Source: JACTUA01 sp964551875 (GTDB lineage Archaea; Halobacteriota; Methanomicrobia; Methanomicrobiales; JACTUA01). Taken from it: a DNA stretch of 64,000 nt. The stretch is from positions 1 to 64,000 of the forward strand of contig CAZKEV010000004.1 of assembly GCA_964551875.1 (NCBI GenBank), in the 5' to 3' direction. Positions 52,069 through 63,468 of this stretch are shown here, in pieces. Numbering within the stretch: the stretch's first letter is position 1; every line of letters begins with the position of its first letter. Made by a program: the position numbers and the translations under genes. The notes under the pieces are model-generated. The model made no database searches and had not been told where the DNA came from. It was given only the letters and a program-made list of their open reading frames with translations.

Positions 52069-53406
52069 TCACCTGCCTGGAGAATCCGGGGCGGGCGCCG
52101 CAGGGGGAGGCACCAGGAGCACCTTGTCCACCCGTTTGCCGTCCATGTCCACCACCTCGAAGCGGTAGCCGTTCCAGGAGACATGCTCCCCGGGTTCTGG
52201 GATGTGCCCCAGGGAGTAGACCAGGAACCCCGCGATGGTCCGGTAGTACCCTTCCCCCTCTTCAGGGAGGGGGCCGAAACCGAACCGTTCCCTCAGGTCC
52301 TCGATGGGGAGGATCCCTTCGATGAGATAGGAGCCGTCGTCCCGGCTCACGATATCAGGCCCCTTCCCATGGTCCCAGGCGGGGATGGAGCCGATGATGG
52401 CCTCGATGATGTCATGGAAGGTGAGGATGCCGGCAATGGTCCCGTACTCGTCGGTGACAAGGGCGATGTGGGCCCGGGAGGTCCGGAGGTGCTCGAGCAC
52501 CGTGAGGGCCGGCCTCCCCTCGGGGATATAGAGGGGCTCCCTGAGGATGGATGCGAGATCGGGCTTCCTCCCTGCCATCACCTGGGAGAGGAGGTCCCGG
52601 ACGGTGATGACCCCGGCGATGGAGTCCAGGGAATCCCGGTATACCGGGTACCACGTATGACCGCCCGAGGTGATCTTCTCCCAGTTCTCGTCGGGGGGAG
52701 CGTTCAGGTCCAGTGCCACGATCTCGGGGCGCGGGGTCATCAGGGCCTCCACCCGCCGGTCCCCGAACCTGAAGACCGCCTCCATCATGTCCTGCTCGGC
52801 TGCCTCCAGGATCCCTGCCCGCCTCCCCTCCTCGAGCATGGAACGGATCTCCTCCTCGGTGACGGCCGGCTTCTCGTGGGGTGGTATGCCGAGGAGGCGG
52901 AGTATGAGATCCGTGGAAGAGCTGACGAGCCAGACCGCGGGGGATGCGAGCCGGGAGAGGGCCCGCATGGGCCGGGAGAAGAGGGAGGCGATCTCAACGG
53001 GGGTGTGGAGGCCGATCCGCTTCGGGACCAGCTCCCCGAGGACCAGGGTGAGGAAGGTGATGGCGAGGACAACGATGCCGATGCTCGCGAGCCCTGCATA
53101 GGATGCGGTGGTGGGGATGGAGAGGAAGAAGGGCTCGAGGTACGCTGCGACCCGGGTCCCCCCGAAGGCCCCGGCCAGGATCCCGATGAGGGTGATCCCG
53201 AGCTGGACGGTGGAGAGGAACCGGTTCGGGTCCTCGGCGAGTTCCAGGGCCGCACCCGCACCTGCATCCCCCCCTTCGGCCCGCTTTCGGAGAAGCGCCC
53301 TCCGGGCCGAGATCAGGGCGAACTCGACCATGGAGAAGAGGCCGTTTGCGAAGATGAGGAGGAGGACGATGACAAGATCCAGGGTCAGGGACACGGGATA
53401 CTCCAC
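52069..53406 (-). CDS. CorC/CNNM-like transporter (DUF21 + CBS pair + CorC_HlyC domain)
   Basis: A 445-residue protein starting with GTG at 53406. The N-terminal DUF21 membrane domain spans about residues 1-190 (LVIVLLLIFANGLFSMVEFALISARR). Two CBS domains follow (about 200-330; MTPRPEIVALDLN, ITVRDLLSQVM, HIALVTDEYGTIAGILTFHDI). A C-terminal CorC_HlyC domain carries GYYRTIAGFLVYSLGHIPEPGEHVSWNGYRFEVVDMDGKRVDKV. These proteins are linked to Mg2+/Co2+ efflux. It was once followed 3 bases later by the small export gene. Confidence 0.88.
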   Translation of the reverse strand: MEYPVSLTLDLVIVLLLIFANGLFSMVEFALISARRALLRKRAEGGDAGAGAALELAEDPNRFLSTVQLGITLIGILAGAFGGTRVAAYLEPFFLSIPTTASYAGLASIGIVVLAITFLTLVLGELVPKRIGLHTPVEIASLFSRPMRALSRLASPAVWLVSSSTDLILRLLGIPPHEKPAVTEEEIRSMLEEGRRAGILEAAEQDMMEAVFRFGDRRVEALMTPRPEIVALDLNAPPDENWEKITSGGHTWYPVYRDSLDSIAGVITVRDLLSQVMAGRKPDLASILREPLYIPEGRPALTVLEHLRTSRAHIALVTDEYGTIAGILTFHDIIEAIIGSIPAWDHGKGPDIVSRDDGSYLIEGILPIEDLRERFGFGPLPEEGEGYYRTIAGFLVYSLGHIPEPGEHVSWNGYRFEVVDMDGKRVDKVLLVPPPAAPAPDSPGR

Positions 53407-53887
53407 CTTACCTGAGGGTCTTCTCCCTTAACTCTTTTGGGAGTTGTCAGCAGGATGCCCTTGGGCGGGAATCCCCGGGATAGGGACCTCACTTTCCGGA
53501 TTCTGCCCCTTTGCCTGAAGATCAGGAACCGCTTCGCGATCCAGAAAAGTGCAATCCCTCCCGCGATAATGAGGGAGACCGGAGCACCCCCGACAATGGG
53601 AGTTTGAAATCTAAACCCCAGTAATATATGGAGGATGTTAATAATCATTCATTAAAGAACATAAGCACTATTTATGTTTTTGTTTTTTATTTTTTATAAG
53701 TATTTTATCCCATTTATGAAATATAATGTCTTGCGAAGAATTATCTTATTCCATAAAGATATTTCGCATAAAACCGTTAATTCTTTCTATTAATTCTTTT
53801 AAAAGTCAATTTGATTCATTAAATTTAAATATCAATAATAAGGATAGGCTTAAGTACCAAATCCGATTTCTGGAGGGTTCTATTCGT
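53407..53887. other. AT-rich gap with weak minus-strand ORF and probable promoter
   Basis: About 480 bases. An 87-codon minus-strand frame (53385-53648) has one hydrophobic helix (VSLIIAGGIALFWIAKRFLIF) and overlaps the CorC-like start by 22 bases; it could be a small membrane gene or a remnant. The right half is very AT-rich (TTTATTTTTTATAAG and similar) and probably contains the promoter of the gene at 53888. Confidence 0.35.
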
Positions 53888-56800
53888 ATGAGGCCAACCG
53901 ATGGTAAACATCCTGTGCACGTGAGCATCAAAACGATACTGGGGATCCTGCTCCTGTTCGTTTTCATCAGTTCCCCCGTTCTCGCGGATAAGCCGGACGC
54001 CGGAAAACCCCATGGGAAGTCCGGACCCTCGCTGGAGGTGACCCTGATTGGTACACCTCACTGGGTGACCACGTATGGGTGGACCATCAATAAGTCGGTG
54101 GATTCCGATGTATTGGAAATGATGGAAGGCGCCTCGGGGACTTCTTTTTATACCATTGTGGTGGCGAAGGATGGAGGGACAGAAGCGGCCTGGATTGACG
54201 GAGAGGTCTGCGTCGCGAACGTGGGTGACGGTCCGACAGAGGGGCTCGCCATCGCGGCAGATCTTACCGAAGTCCACCCCCGCCATCCCGGTGATGGAGG
54301 CGATAAGCGCGATGAGGTTCAGGCCAAAGATCGTCTGGCCCATGGACAAAATCCGCACAAAGAGATGGTGGCAACCATCCCCGTGGATGTAAGCAGCGAA
54401 CCTGTCGTCGAACCGAAACAGAAGGCATGTTACGACTATCGTATCAACATCCCCACAGGGGGGGAAGACAACCCGCAACCCCTTGCCAATGGAACCTATA
54501 AGGTCACAGCCCATGTGAATATCACAAATCACCTGGGACATCCGGACGAGAAATCCGGACCAGGCCCCTGTGAGATCCAGCCATCTCCATCAAAAACCCT
54601 GAACGACCATGATTCCGCTTCAGTGAGGGACTCGCGTGAGGAATCAGGGGATTGTGGGGACGGACAATTCGATGAAAATGTCGATAATCAGGACGAAACC
54701 ATATCTGTTTCTTCCTCATCAAAATCCCCGAATGACCATGATTCTTCGGCTCAAGGGTCACGTGGGGAATCCGGGGATGGCAGGGATGGAAAGGGCGATG
54801 AAAAGGTCAAGAGTCAGGACAAAACTGTATCTGTAACCTTCCCATCCAGGTTCCTGATCGTCCATGATTCGGCAACGGTGACGGATACAAACGGGGAATC
54901 CTGGAACCTTCAGGATGACAGCTATCTGAGCTATAGCAGAGACTTCGATTGCAGCACCGATCATCAGGATAACACCGTCTCAATTACCTACCCTGATGAT
55001 GACACCGCCGGTCCGTCAGACTCGACCTGGGTGACGATCATCTGCCATGCTGACGGAGGCACCCACCTGATACAGGATCCCGTTGCAGAACCGAGGTATC
55101 TGGATATCAATACCCCGACCACGGTGACCATTACCGCGAAGGTCAATCCTGTCCATGAGTTACTCCCGGACACGGTTCATGTACAGCGGCTTGATGAGAA
55201 TTATCAGGTTTTAGAGGACCTGGGGCAACTCTTTGACGATCAGACCTATGGCGATGCCCTCCCCGGCGACAGTATCTTCACCGGCGAGTTCACCTTCAGT
55301 GAGCCGGCCGAGGGAAAGATCCGGCTGAGAGTAACCGCGTCCTATAGCAGTCCCGTGAGCCAGGTGACCTCGTATGTCTTCACCCTCGATGTACTATCTC
55401 CCATGGATGAAGAGACCGCCGCTGCAATCCTCGAAACCCACAAGGACTGCTACGAGACCTTCCTGGAGCTGAAACAGCAGTACAGTGAAGATCAGGCACG
55501 ACTGTTGACCATTGAGCATGCGAAGGGGATGAGCAATGTCCGGAACGCCGGTCTCTCGGTGGACGGGACCACCATCTGGATTCTGTATTCCGATGGAATG
55601 GAGGGAGTCATCCCCACAGGGCCGGAGGGAACCCAGGACTCATCGACGATGGTAAAGGAGCCGAAACCTATGCCTGTCCCAACCGGGCCGGAGGGAACCC
55701 AGGGCTCATCGACAATTGTACAGGAGCCGAACCCGATGACTCTCGCAGCTGTGTCAATGACAGGGACCTGCCCGGACAGCAACAGTGCCATCATCTATTC
55801 ACCGTTCTACACGAGTATTACCCCTAATGATATCAGTGACGGTCTCTATCAAAAACTCCGTCAGACTTGCACAAAGCCTCACTGGGTGATTATGAATGGA
55901 GGGGCGGACGTCGAATCCTTCAGGAGTATGGGCCAATACGGGCTCGTGGTCATTACCTCCCATGGGGGTGTGGATATGTTACAGCAAGTGTTCATCAGTA
56001 CCGGGGAGGAGGTTGCCATGGCCAATATGATGCGATACTCGAACGATCTTATCACCGGTAAATTATCAATCACAATTTCGGATGGAAAACTGGTTTTTGC
56101 CATCCCTCCTGATTTTATCACCACGTATGTTAGATCCTTCCCAAAGAGCCTTATCTACCTCAGTGCATGTCACAGCCTGGATAATCCTACCATGGCAAAT
56201 GCATTCCTTCGCAAGGGGGCAGTCGCCTATGCCGGGTACAAAGGAACTGTCTATACGTACTGGACGAAAAGTATCGGCGACCAGTTCTTCGGCCACCTCA
56301 TTGATGACCGGATGATGGCCCGCGAGGCGTTCACCATCATCCCCGATAAACAGCGTCCGGATGGGGGCGAGTTCATCATGACACCGTACAACAACCAGTT
56401 CATGCTGTCCACGGAACTGGTTACCAACGGTAAATTCGAAACGGGGAATACCGCCGGGTGGACCGCCGGCTTTGAAGGGACCCCGCCAGGAGGGTATGCA
56501 GTTGTCCTTGGCGGGAATGTCAAAGAAGGAAGGTATGCTCTACGCCTGGGGAGATGGGACCAGGTCTACACCGGAGGGCTCTATGGACCTCCTGCTCCAG
56601 GGACAGAACCTTTTGGGTATGATTATATTTACCAGGATGTGGTCGTCCCCTCATCCGGCTCCCCGACTCTGAGGTTCTCGTATAATGTTCAGACCTATGA
56701 TACCGCCATCTGGGACTGGTTTGATGTCAATATCAAAAACCCGGCCTCCGGTTCCAATCTGGCCACGGTTGTCAGCCATGATGGCAAACCTGGATCAGAT

Positions 56801-56956
56801 TATGGAACTTACTGGAACGGTGGTTGGAAGACTGTTTCATACGACCTCTCCCCATGGAGAGGCCAGACCGTGAGGATCTGGTTCGGGAACAGGCAGGATG
56901 GTTTTGGCGACCAGAATGCCGTCTTTATTGATGATGTCTCCATTCCCTGCACCTGA
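53888..56956 (+). CDS. Second secreted caspase-like protein, paralogue with internal repeats
   Basis: A 1022-residue paralogue of the 48724-51336 product. ATG 53888 is chosen because GGAGGG lies about 9 bases upstream and a signal peptide follows; the longer frame from 53726 encodes an AT-rich unlikely extension. Catalytic His692 (TSHGG) and Cys761 (SACHS) are kept, as is the C-terminal jelly-roll-like domain (NGKFETGNTAGWTAG...IDDVSIPCT). It is longer because of a partial triplication (54585-54990) and a Pro-rich GPEGTQ repeat (residues about 575-610). Confidence 0.75.
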   Translation: MRPTDGKHPVHVSIKTILGILLLFVFISSPVLADKPDAGKPHGKSGPSLEVTLIGTPHWVTTYGWTINKSVDSDVLEMMEGASGTSFYTIVVAKDGGTEAAWIDGEVCVANVGDGPTEGLAIAADLTEVHPRHPGDGGDKRDEVQAKDRLAHGQNPHKEMVATIPVDVSSEPVVEPKQKACYDYRINIPTGGEDNPQPLANGTYKVTAHVNITNHLGHPDEKSGPGPCEIQPSPSKTLNDHDSASVRDSREESGDCGDGQFDENVDNQDETISVSSSSKSPNDHDSSAQGSRGESGDGRDGKGDEKVKSQDKTVSVTFPSRFLIVHDSATVTDTNGESWNLQDDSYLSYSRDFDCSTDHQDNTVSITYPDDDTAGPSDSTWVTIICHADGGTHLIQDPVAEPRYLDINTPTTVTITAKVNPVHELLPDTVHVQRLDENYQVLEDLGQLFDDQTYGDALPGDSIFTGEFTFSEPAEGKIRLRVTASYSSPVSQVTSYVFTLDVLSPMDEETAAAILETHKDCYETFLELKQQYSEDQARLLTIEHAKGMSNVRNAGLSVDGTTIWILYSDGMEGVIPTGPEGTQDSSTMVKEPKPMPVPTGPEGTQGSSTIVQEPNPMTLAAVSMTGTCPDSNSAIIYSPFYTSITPNDISDGLYQKLRQTCTKPHWVIMNGGADVESFRSMGQYGLVVITSHGGVDMLQQVFISTGEEVAMANMMRYSNDLITGKLSITISDGKLVFAIPPDFITTYVRSFPKSLIYLSACHSLDNPTMANAFLRKGAVAYAGYKGTVYTYWTKSIGDQFFGHLIDDRMMAREAFTIIPDKQRPDGGEFIMTPYNNQFMLSTELVTNGKFETGNTAGWTAGFEGTPPGGYAVVLGGNVKEGRYALRLGRWDQVYTGGLYGPPAPGTEPFGYDYIYQDVVVPSSGSPTLRFSYNVQTYDTAIWDWFDVNIKNPASGSNLATVVSHDGKPGSDYGTYWNGGWKTVSYDLSPWRGQTVRIWFGNRQDGFGDQNAVFIDDVSIPCT
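54585..54990 (+). repeat. In-frame partial triplication inside second caspase-like gene
   Basis: The CATGATTC landmark recurs at 54608, 54737 and 54863 (steps of 129 and 126 bases, 43 and 42 codons). The third unit retains the ancestral sequence (VHDSATVTDTNGESW ... DHQDNTVSI), while the first two have become Ser/Asp/Glu-rich. The paralogue at 48724 has a single unit. Confidence 0.8.
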
Positions 56957-57046
56957 TTTTTTCGAAGATCCCTTCATTCTTTGCGCCGTTTCCACCGATG
57001 CAGTATAGAGTGAAGTATTTATCTTATCAACCAGATAATCGAGTTC

Positions 57047-57655
57047 ATGAAGAATCTGGATAACCGGCTGATTCTCAGGTTATCATTTCCCCCAGCCTTT
57101 GCTGTTCTTTTTCTCCTTTTCCTCCGTACCTTCTCTCCGGTAGTTCCCCCTGAACTGTCGATGGCCTTCGGCCTCCTGTTTGTACCGTTTTTACTGATGA
57201 CCTTCCTCCTCCTGATGGTATTTCATGGTCAGGCGGGTGTCGTAGGAATCTTTGTTTTCGCCATCCTTTGCGTTGCGGTCCAGTATAAGTATGTGAAGGT
57301 ACTGCTGCAGGTGCAAAGAGGGGAACGAATCGCCATGGTCGTCGCGACTTACCTGCTCATCGGCCTCCTGACGGGTATGGTGATACTTTTCCCCACTATC
57401 GGACAGGGGGATACCGATATGCCCCAGCTCACCCTGAGTAAGGTGGACAAAAATGAAACATCGGGGTCCTTGATCCACTTCACCCAGCAGGACCTGGAGG
57501 AATCCCCTGCTCTTCAATCCCTCATCGAGTCCGGACATACAAGTATGAGTTGGGATGAATATGGATCCTTTCAACAGAGATATCCCCCTAGTTACTTCGT
57601 GGAATATAACGGGACATACTATAAATTAACTCGCATAATCCCCCAGGGTGGATAG
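57047..57655 (+). CDS. Multi-pass membrane protein, unknown function
   Basis: A 202-residue protein with four hydrophobic segments in the first 125 residues (LILRLSFPPAFAVLFLLFL, FGLLFVPFLLMTFLLLMVF, VGIFVFAILCVAV, VVATYLLIGLLTGMVILFP) and a C-terminal soluble domain with SWDEYGSFQQRYPPSYFVEYNGTYYKLTR. No family recognised. It sits between the second caspase-like gene and a companion pseudogene, probably in the same transcript. Confidence 0.6.
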   Translation: MKNLDNRLILRLSFPPAFAVLFLLFLRTFSPVVPPELSMAFGLLFVPFLLMTFLLLMVFHGQAGVVGIFVFAILCVAVQYKYVKVLLQVQRGERIAMVVATYLLIGLLTGMVILFPTIGQGDTDMPQLTLSKVDKNETSGSLIHFTQQDLEESPALQSLIESGHTSMSWDEYGSFQQRYPPSYFVEYNGTYYKLTRIIPQGG

Positions 57656-57749
57656 GAGATCGCCCCAAAACCCGCTTTGACCTTCATGGTCCTGCAGGCG
57701 GTCCGGATCCGGGAGCATACACCTGACAGTCTTCTAGGATGGCAGGAGC

Positions 57750-58098
57750 ATCGAACTATCCCGGCAGACGAATGAATTTGAACCAGTCAGACAGCAGACC
57801 GAAGAATTGTTCATCCATGCCAATGACATCCTGAAGCTCATCGTTACCGACGAAACCATCGCCCAGTACAAAAGTCGAAGCTCTGGAATTTCGGTATTCC
57901 GAACCCCGAAAGTTCACTCTCAGGGGATTTACGAACCGCACGGTAAAGATTGACGGGCTCCTCCTCTTCTTTGTCAATGGAAGAAGGGTGATCTTTTACA
58001 GCGCCAACGGGCGATATTCATCGGGGCCCCTCGTCAGTTCAGATGCCGGGGGAGAGGATCCGGAACATACGGTCAAGGAGATAGCAAGGCCTTCCTGA
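57750..58098 (+). pseudogene. Frameshifted relative of the 51432-51911 companion protein
   Basis: Codons from 57750 give IELSRQTNEFEPVRQQTEELF and then IHANDILKLIVTDETIAQYK, matching the companion protein. The frame then changes at about 57870, and the match resumes as EFRYSEPRKFTLRGF and VIFYSANGRYSSGPL up to TGA at 58098. The N-terminal membrane helix is absent. The second caspase-like module has therefore lost this partner. Confidence 0.8.
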
Positions 58099-58188
58099 AA
58101 AACAGGGAAGGGGATTTCTGTTAGCTGAGACTGGTCTCTGTCTGATACCGGCATCTCGCGGACACCGCCCTCTGGACACTCCCAGACC

Positions 58189-59675
<1,487 letters not shown>

Positions 59676-59679
<4 letters not shown>

Positions 59680-61403
59680 CGGACCACCAGGAGCACGTCG
59701 CCGCTCGCGACCACGTCCCCGGTATCCACGAAGATCTCAATCACCTTCCCGTCCCTCGGGCTCGCGATGGGGTTCTCCATCTTCATGGCCTCGAGGACCA
59801 TGAGGGGATCGCCCTTCTTCACCGCCTCGCCGACCCGGACGAGGACCTTCAGGACCATCCCCTGCATGTTGGACCGGATCCCTCCCTCGATCTCGCCCTT
59901 GGGGGCCTTCTGGGCGGCGGCCGCCTGGGTGACGACAGCTGAGCCCGCGACCGAGATGATCCGGACCGAGTAGACCTCCCCGTCCACCTCCACCTCCATC
60001 GCGGACGGCATCTCGGGCGAGGGCCCGGCCACGGAGGACTGCTTCTGGGGGAGCGCTTCCTGCTTCTTCTCCCCCTTGAGGAACGCCGGGGCGACGGCCG
60101 GGTAGAGGATATAGGTGAGGACGTCCTCCTCCTTCTTCACGAGGCCAGCTGCCGTTGCCTCCTTCTTCATCTGCTCGTAGATAGGCTCGAGGAGATCGGC
60201 CGGCCGGACCGTCACCACCTCTTCGTCCCCGATGATCCTCCTCCGGATCTCCTCGTTGACGGGGCCCGGGGGTTTCCCGTAGAGCCCGCGGAGGTAGTCC
60301 TTCACCTCCTTCGTGACATTCGTGTACCGCTCGCCGCCGATGAGGACGTTGAAGACCGCCTGGGACCCGACGATCTGGGATGTCGGGGTGACGAGGGGCG
60401 GGTAGCCGAGGTCCTCCCTCACGAGGGGAATCTCCCTGAGCACGTCGTCCATCCGGTTCAGGGCATCCTGCTCCTTCAGCTGAGAGACCAGGTTCGAGAT
60501 CATCCCGCCCGGGAGCTGGTAGAGGAGGACATCGCTGTCCACCCGCTCGGAGATAGGGTCAAGGATCCCGAGGTACTTCTCCCGGATCGTGAGGCAGATG
60601 TTCCTCACCTCCCGGAGGGTCCTGAGATCGATCCCCGTGTCCCGGTCCGTGCCCTGCACCGAGGCCACCACGCTCTCGGTGGGCGGCTGGCTCGTGCCCA
60701 GTGCGAATGGGGACATGGCCGTGTCCAGGATGTCCACCCCGGCCTCGATGGCTGCCTGGTACGACATGGGGGCGATGCCTGCCGTGGAGTGGGAGTGGAG
60801 GTCCACGGGGAGCTTCGTCACCTTCTTGATACCGGTGATGAGTTCCCGGGCAGGCTCAGGCTTAATCAGCCCTGCCATGTCCTTGATGCAGATGGAGTCG
60901 CAGTCCATCCCATGGAGCTCCTCTGCCATCCCGATGAACCCCTTTATCGAGTGGACAGGGCTCGTGGTATAGCAGATGGCACCCTGGAGGTGGGCACCGG
61001 TCTTCTTCACCTCCACCATGGCCTTCTTCATGTTCCGGAGGTCGTTTAACGCGTCAAAGACCCGGAAGATATCCACGCCCCGCCGGTGGGCAGCAGCCAC
61101 GAACCTCTCCACCACGTCGTCAGGGTAGTGGCGGTAGCCTACCAGGTTCTGGCCCCGGAGGAGCATCTGGATGGGGGTCTTCGGGAGGGCCTCGGAAAAG
61201 GCCGAGAGCCGGTCCCAGGGATCGTCGTTGCAGAACCGGATGGCAGTGTCAAAGGTCGCCCCTCCCCATGCCTCCACCGAGAAGAACCCGGCCTTCTCGA
61301 GAGCCCGGGCGAGCGGGAGGCTGTCCTCGGTCCGAAGGCGCGTTGCGATGAGGGACTGGTGGGCGTCCCGCAGCGTGGTATCCGTGATGTGCACTCGGTG
61401 CAT
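59676..61403 (-). CDS. pycB: Pyruvate carboxylase subunit B (carboxyltransferase + biotin carrier)
   Basis: A 575-residue subunit. The carboxyltransferase barrel starts with ITDTTLRDAHQSLIATRLRTED and includes the metal/pyruvate-site LHSHSTAGIAP. The C-terminal biotinyl domain has EAMKM with Lys541 as the biotin attachment site, 34 residues from the end. It transfers the carboxyl group to pyruvate. The gene follows ecfT by 90 bases with its own TATA element, and is translationally coupled to pycA. Confidence 0.93.
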
Positions 61404-61476
61404 ACTCCCCCTCCCCGGGAGCCTGAATCGCCGGGCGGGCTGGAAGGCCCAAACCTTTGAAAAATGGATGGTGCAA

Positions 61477-61484
61477 GTATAAAA
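61477..61484 (-). promoter_or_regulatory. TATA box for pycBA
   Basis: On the minus strand TTTTTATA lies just after the ecfT stop codon and about 75 bases before the pycB ATG, so pycBA can be transcribed apart from the biotin transporter genes. The sequence shows no clear operator. Confidence 0.45.
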
Positions 61485-61493
61485 ATTATCACT

Positions 61494-62123
61494 TCAGGGC
61501 AGGAGGGCGAAGAGAGCGATTCCCACGGCGCAGGCAGCCTTCGCCCCGTCCCACGGCCCGCGGGCGAACCGGGGGCAGAGGCTTCCGCCCTCCCGGTATC
61601 CCCGCACCGCGAGGATATCCCCGAAGTCCCGGGACCGGTCCAGCTCCCTCCTCACCAGGAGCCCGAGGGCCGGGACAAGGGATCTCAGGGTGATCCTCCC
61701 CCCGGTCTTGAGCCGCAGGGCAAGCCGGAGCATGGCCAGGTCACGGTCAAGGTCCCCCAGGGACTGGACCGCCATCTCGGCGATGAGCCCCAGCTCGAAC
61801 CCGGTCCGGTTCCCGAGGGCCCAGGTCCCCATGTCAAGGAGCTCCCCGCCCCTTCGCTCGCCGTATGCCCAGGACGCGATGAGGAGAACAACCGAGATCC
61901 GGAAGAAGTAGGAGAAGCCATTCCCGCCTGAGAGGGCGACCAGGGCGGAGGTTGCACACACGAGGATGAAGAGCCCGAGGACGGACCGCCACCGGTGGAA
62001 GGGGAGCCGGCGGGGCGTGGCAAGGAGCCACCAGGCGAGGGCGAGGAGGGCTCCCCAGGCGCTCGCAAAGGCCGCGAGGGAGAGGGCCACGGTAGAAAGG
62101 AGGGTCAGCCTCTGGTCCTGCAC
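61494..62123 (-). CDS. ecfT: ECF transporter transmembrane protein EcfT (biotin system)
   Basis: A 209-residue membrane protein of the CbiQ/EcfT family with four to five hydrophobic segments in the N-terminal part and a cytoplasmic region with RSRDFGDILAVRGYREGG, which carries the Arg-Gly coupling motif that contacts the ATPases. It couples ATP hydrolysis to substrate uptake by the S component. It overlaps the upstream ATPase gene by 19 bases and is the last gene of the bioY operon. Confidence 0.82.
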   Translation of the reverse strand: MQDQRLTLLSTVALSLAAFASAWGALLALAWWLLATPRRLPFHRWRSVLGLFILVCATSALVALSGGNGFSYFFRISVVLLIASWAYGERRGGELLDMGTWALGNRTGFELGLIAEMAVQSLGDLDRDLAMLRLALRLKTGGRITLRSLVPALGLLVRRELDRSRDFGDILAVRGYREGGSLCPRFARGPWDGAKAACAVGIALFALLP

Positions 62124-62812
62124 ACCGCATCCCTCACGTCTTTCCGGGTGATGTTTTCGGGGAGTGCCCCCGCGTCAAGGGCAGCACGGATGTACCGCGG
62201 CGGCCGTGACCACCGCGGGATGGCCTCCGGCACCCTTCCCAGGGAGGCAAGCCGTCCGGCCTGGATCTCCCAGATCTCGTCCACCCGGGGGAGGATCTCG
62301 TCCTCGTGGGTGAGGAGGATGGTGATCCCCTTTCGCCGTTCACCAAGGTTCCTCGCGAATGCCTCTTTCCAGGCGCAGTCAAGGGAGCTGCAGGGCTCGT
62401 CGAGGATGAGGAGGTCCCACTCCCTGGCGAGGATGCACGAGAGCACCAGGCGCTTCAGCTCGCCCTGGCTGCACCGGAAGGGATCCTCGGCACCCCTGCC
62501 TGAGAGCCCCGCGGCTTCGAGGACCGGTGCAGGTAGGAGCCCCCAGGAGGCCACCTCCCTCTCCAGCGTCTCGCCCGTCACATGGTACTCGGGGAAAGGA
62601 AGGGCGAGGGTCCGAGACCCGATCCCATCCTCGACGATCTGCCGGGCCAGGGGCCGGAGCGCCCCCGCGAGGGCGAGGGCAAGGGTTGACTTCCCGCTTC
62701 CGACAGGGCCCGTGACCAGGTGGACCCCTTCGGAGAAGGTACCCGAGGCCGTGAGCTGGAAGGAGCCTCGCCGGAGAATCACATCATCCAGAGAGACCCT
62801 CATCGGCACCAC
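62105..62812 (-). CDS. ECF transporter ATPase, second subunit
   Basis: A 235-residue ABC ATPase. Walker A is GPVGSGKST, the signature is the divergent CSQGELKR, and Walker B is LLILDEPCSSLD with an H-loop ILLTHE. The N-terminal start may be MVPMRVS (62812) or MRVS (62803). It overlaps the first ATPase by 13 bases and EcfT by 19, forming the heterodimer expected for group I ECF transporters. Confidence 0.85.
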   Translation of the reverse strand: MVPMRVSLDDVILRRGSFQLTASGTFSEGVHLVTGPVGSGKSTLALALAGALRPLARQIVEDGIGSRTLALPFPEYHVTGETLEREVASWGLLPAPVLEAAGLSGRGAEDPFRCSQGELKRLVLSCILAREWDLLILDEPCSSLDCAWKEAFARNLGERRKGITILLTHEDEILPRVDEIWEIQAGRLASLGRVPEAIPRWSRPPRYIRAALDAGALPENITRKDVRDAVCRTRG

Positions 62813-63468
62813 ATCGAAGGCGGGGAGAAAGGGGTACCGGAGAGCGCCGTAAAGACCGCGGACGGGCTCCCGGAGTGAAGGACCCGGCCCCTCTCCATGA
62901 AGAGGATGTGATCCGACCGGGCCGCGAGTTCCATCCGCTGGGTGGCCTGGAGGACATGGGGACAGGATATGCGCCTGATAATACCTTCCACCGCCCCGGC
63001 GCTCTCCTGGTCCAGGTTCGAGTCGGTCTCGTCCAGGACAAGGATATCCGGCCGTGCAGCGAGGGCAGCCCCCAGGGCGACCATGGCCTTCTCGCCAGCC
63101 GAGAGACCCCTTGTCTCCCTTTCAAGGAGTCCCCCGATCCCGAGCTCCCGGGCGACAGCCTTCACCCGTTCATCCACGAGAGGGCATGGGTCGTGCCGGA
63201 ACCTGAGCGGGGAAGCGATCTCGTCGGAGACCCGGTGGAAGATGATCTCCCGTTCAGGCTGCTCGCCCACCCACCCCACCTCCCTCGACCGTGGCACTTG
63301 TCCGTCAATGAGGATCTCCCCCTTCACGGGAAGATCGATCCCTGCCATGAGCCGGAGAAGGGTCGTCTTCCCGCCGCCGTTCGGCCCGATGACCGCCACC
63401 CTGCCGGCAGGGATAAGAAGATCCGGGATCTCCAGGACCCGGTGGAAGAGCCCGGTGATGGTGATCAC
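62800..63468 (-). CDS. ECF transporter ATPase, first subunit
   Basis: A 222-residue ABC ATPase with Walker A GPNGGGKTT (28-36), the signature LSAGEK (in place of LSGGE), and Walker B DILVLDETDS, where the usual catalytic EP is ET. H-loop: ATQRMEL has Gln at the position often held by His. These substitutions suggest an asymmetric pair in which the other subunit may carry the main catalytic site. It overlaps bioY by 4 bases. Confidence 0.85.
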   Translation of the reverse strand: MITITGLFHRVLEIPDLLIPAGRVAVIGPNGGGKTTLLRLMAGIDLPVKGEILIDGQVPRSREVGWVGEQPEREIIFHRVSDEIASPLRFRHDPCPLVDERVKAVARELGIGGLLERETRGLSAGEKAMVALGAALAARPDILVLDETDSNLDQESAGAVEGIIRRISCPHVLQATQRMELAARSDHILFMERGRVLHSGSPSAVFTALSGTPFSPPSMWCR

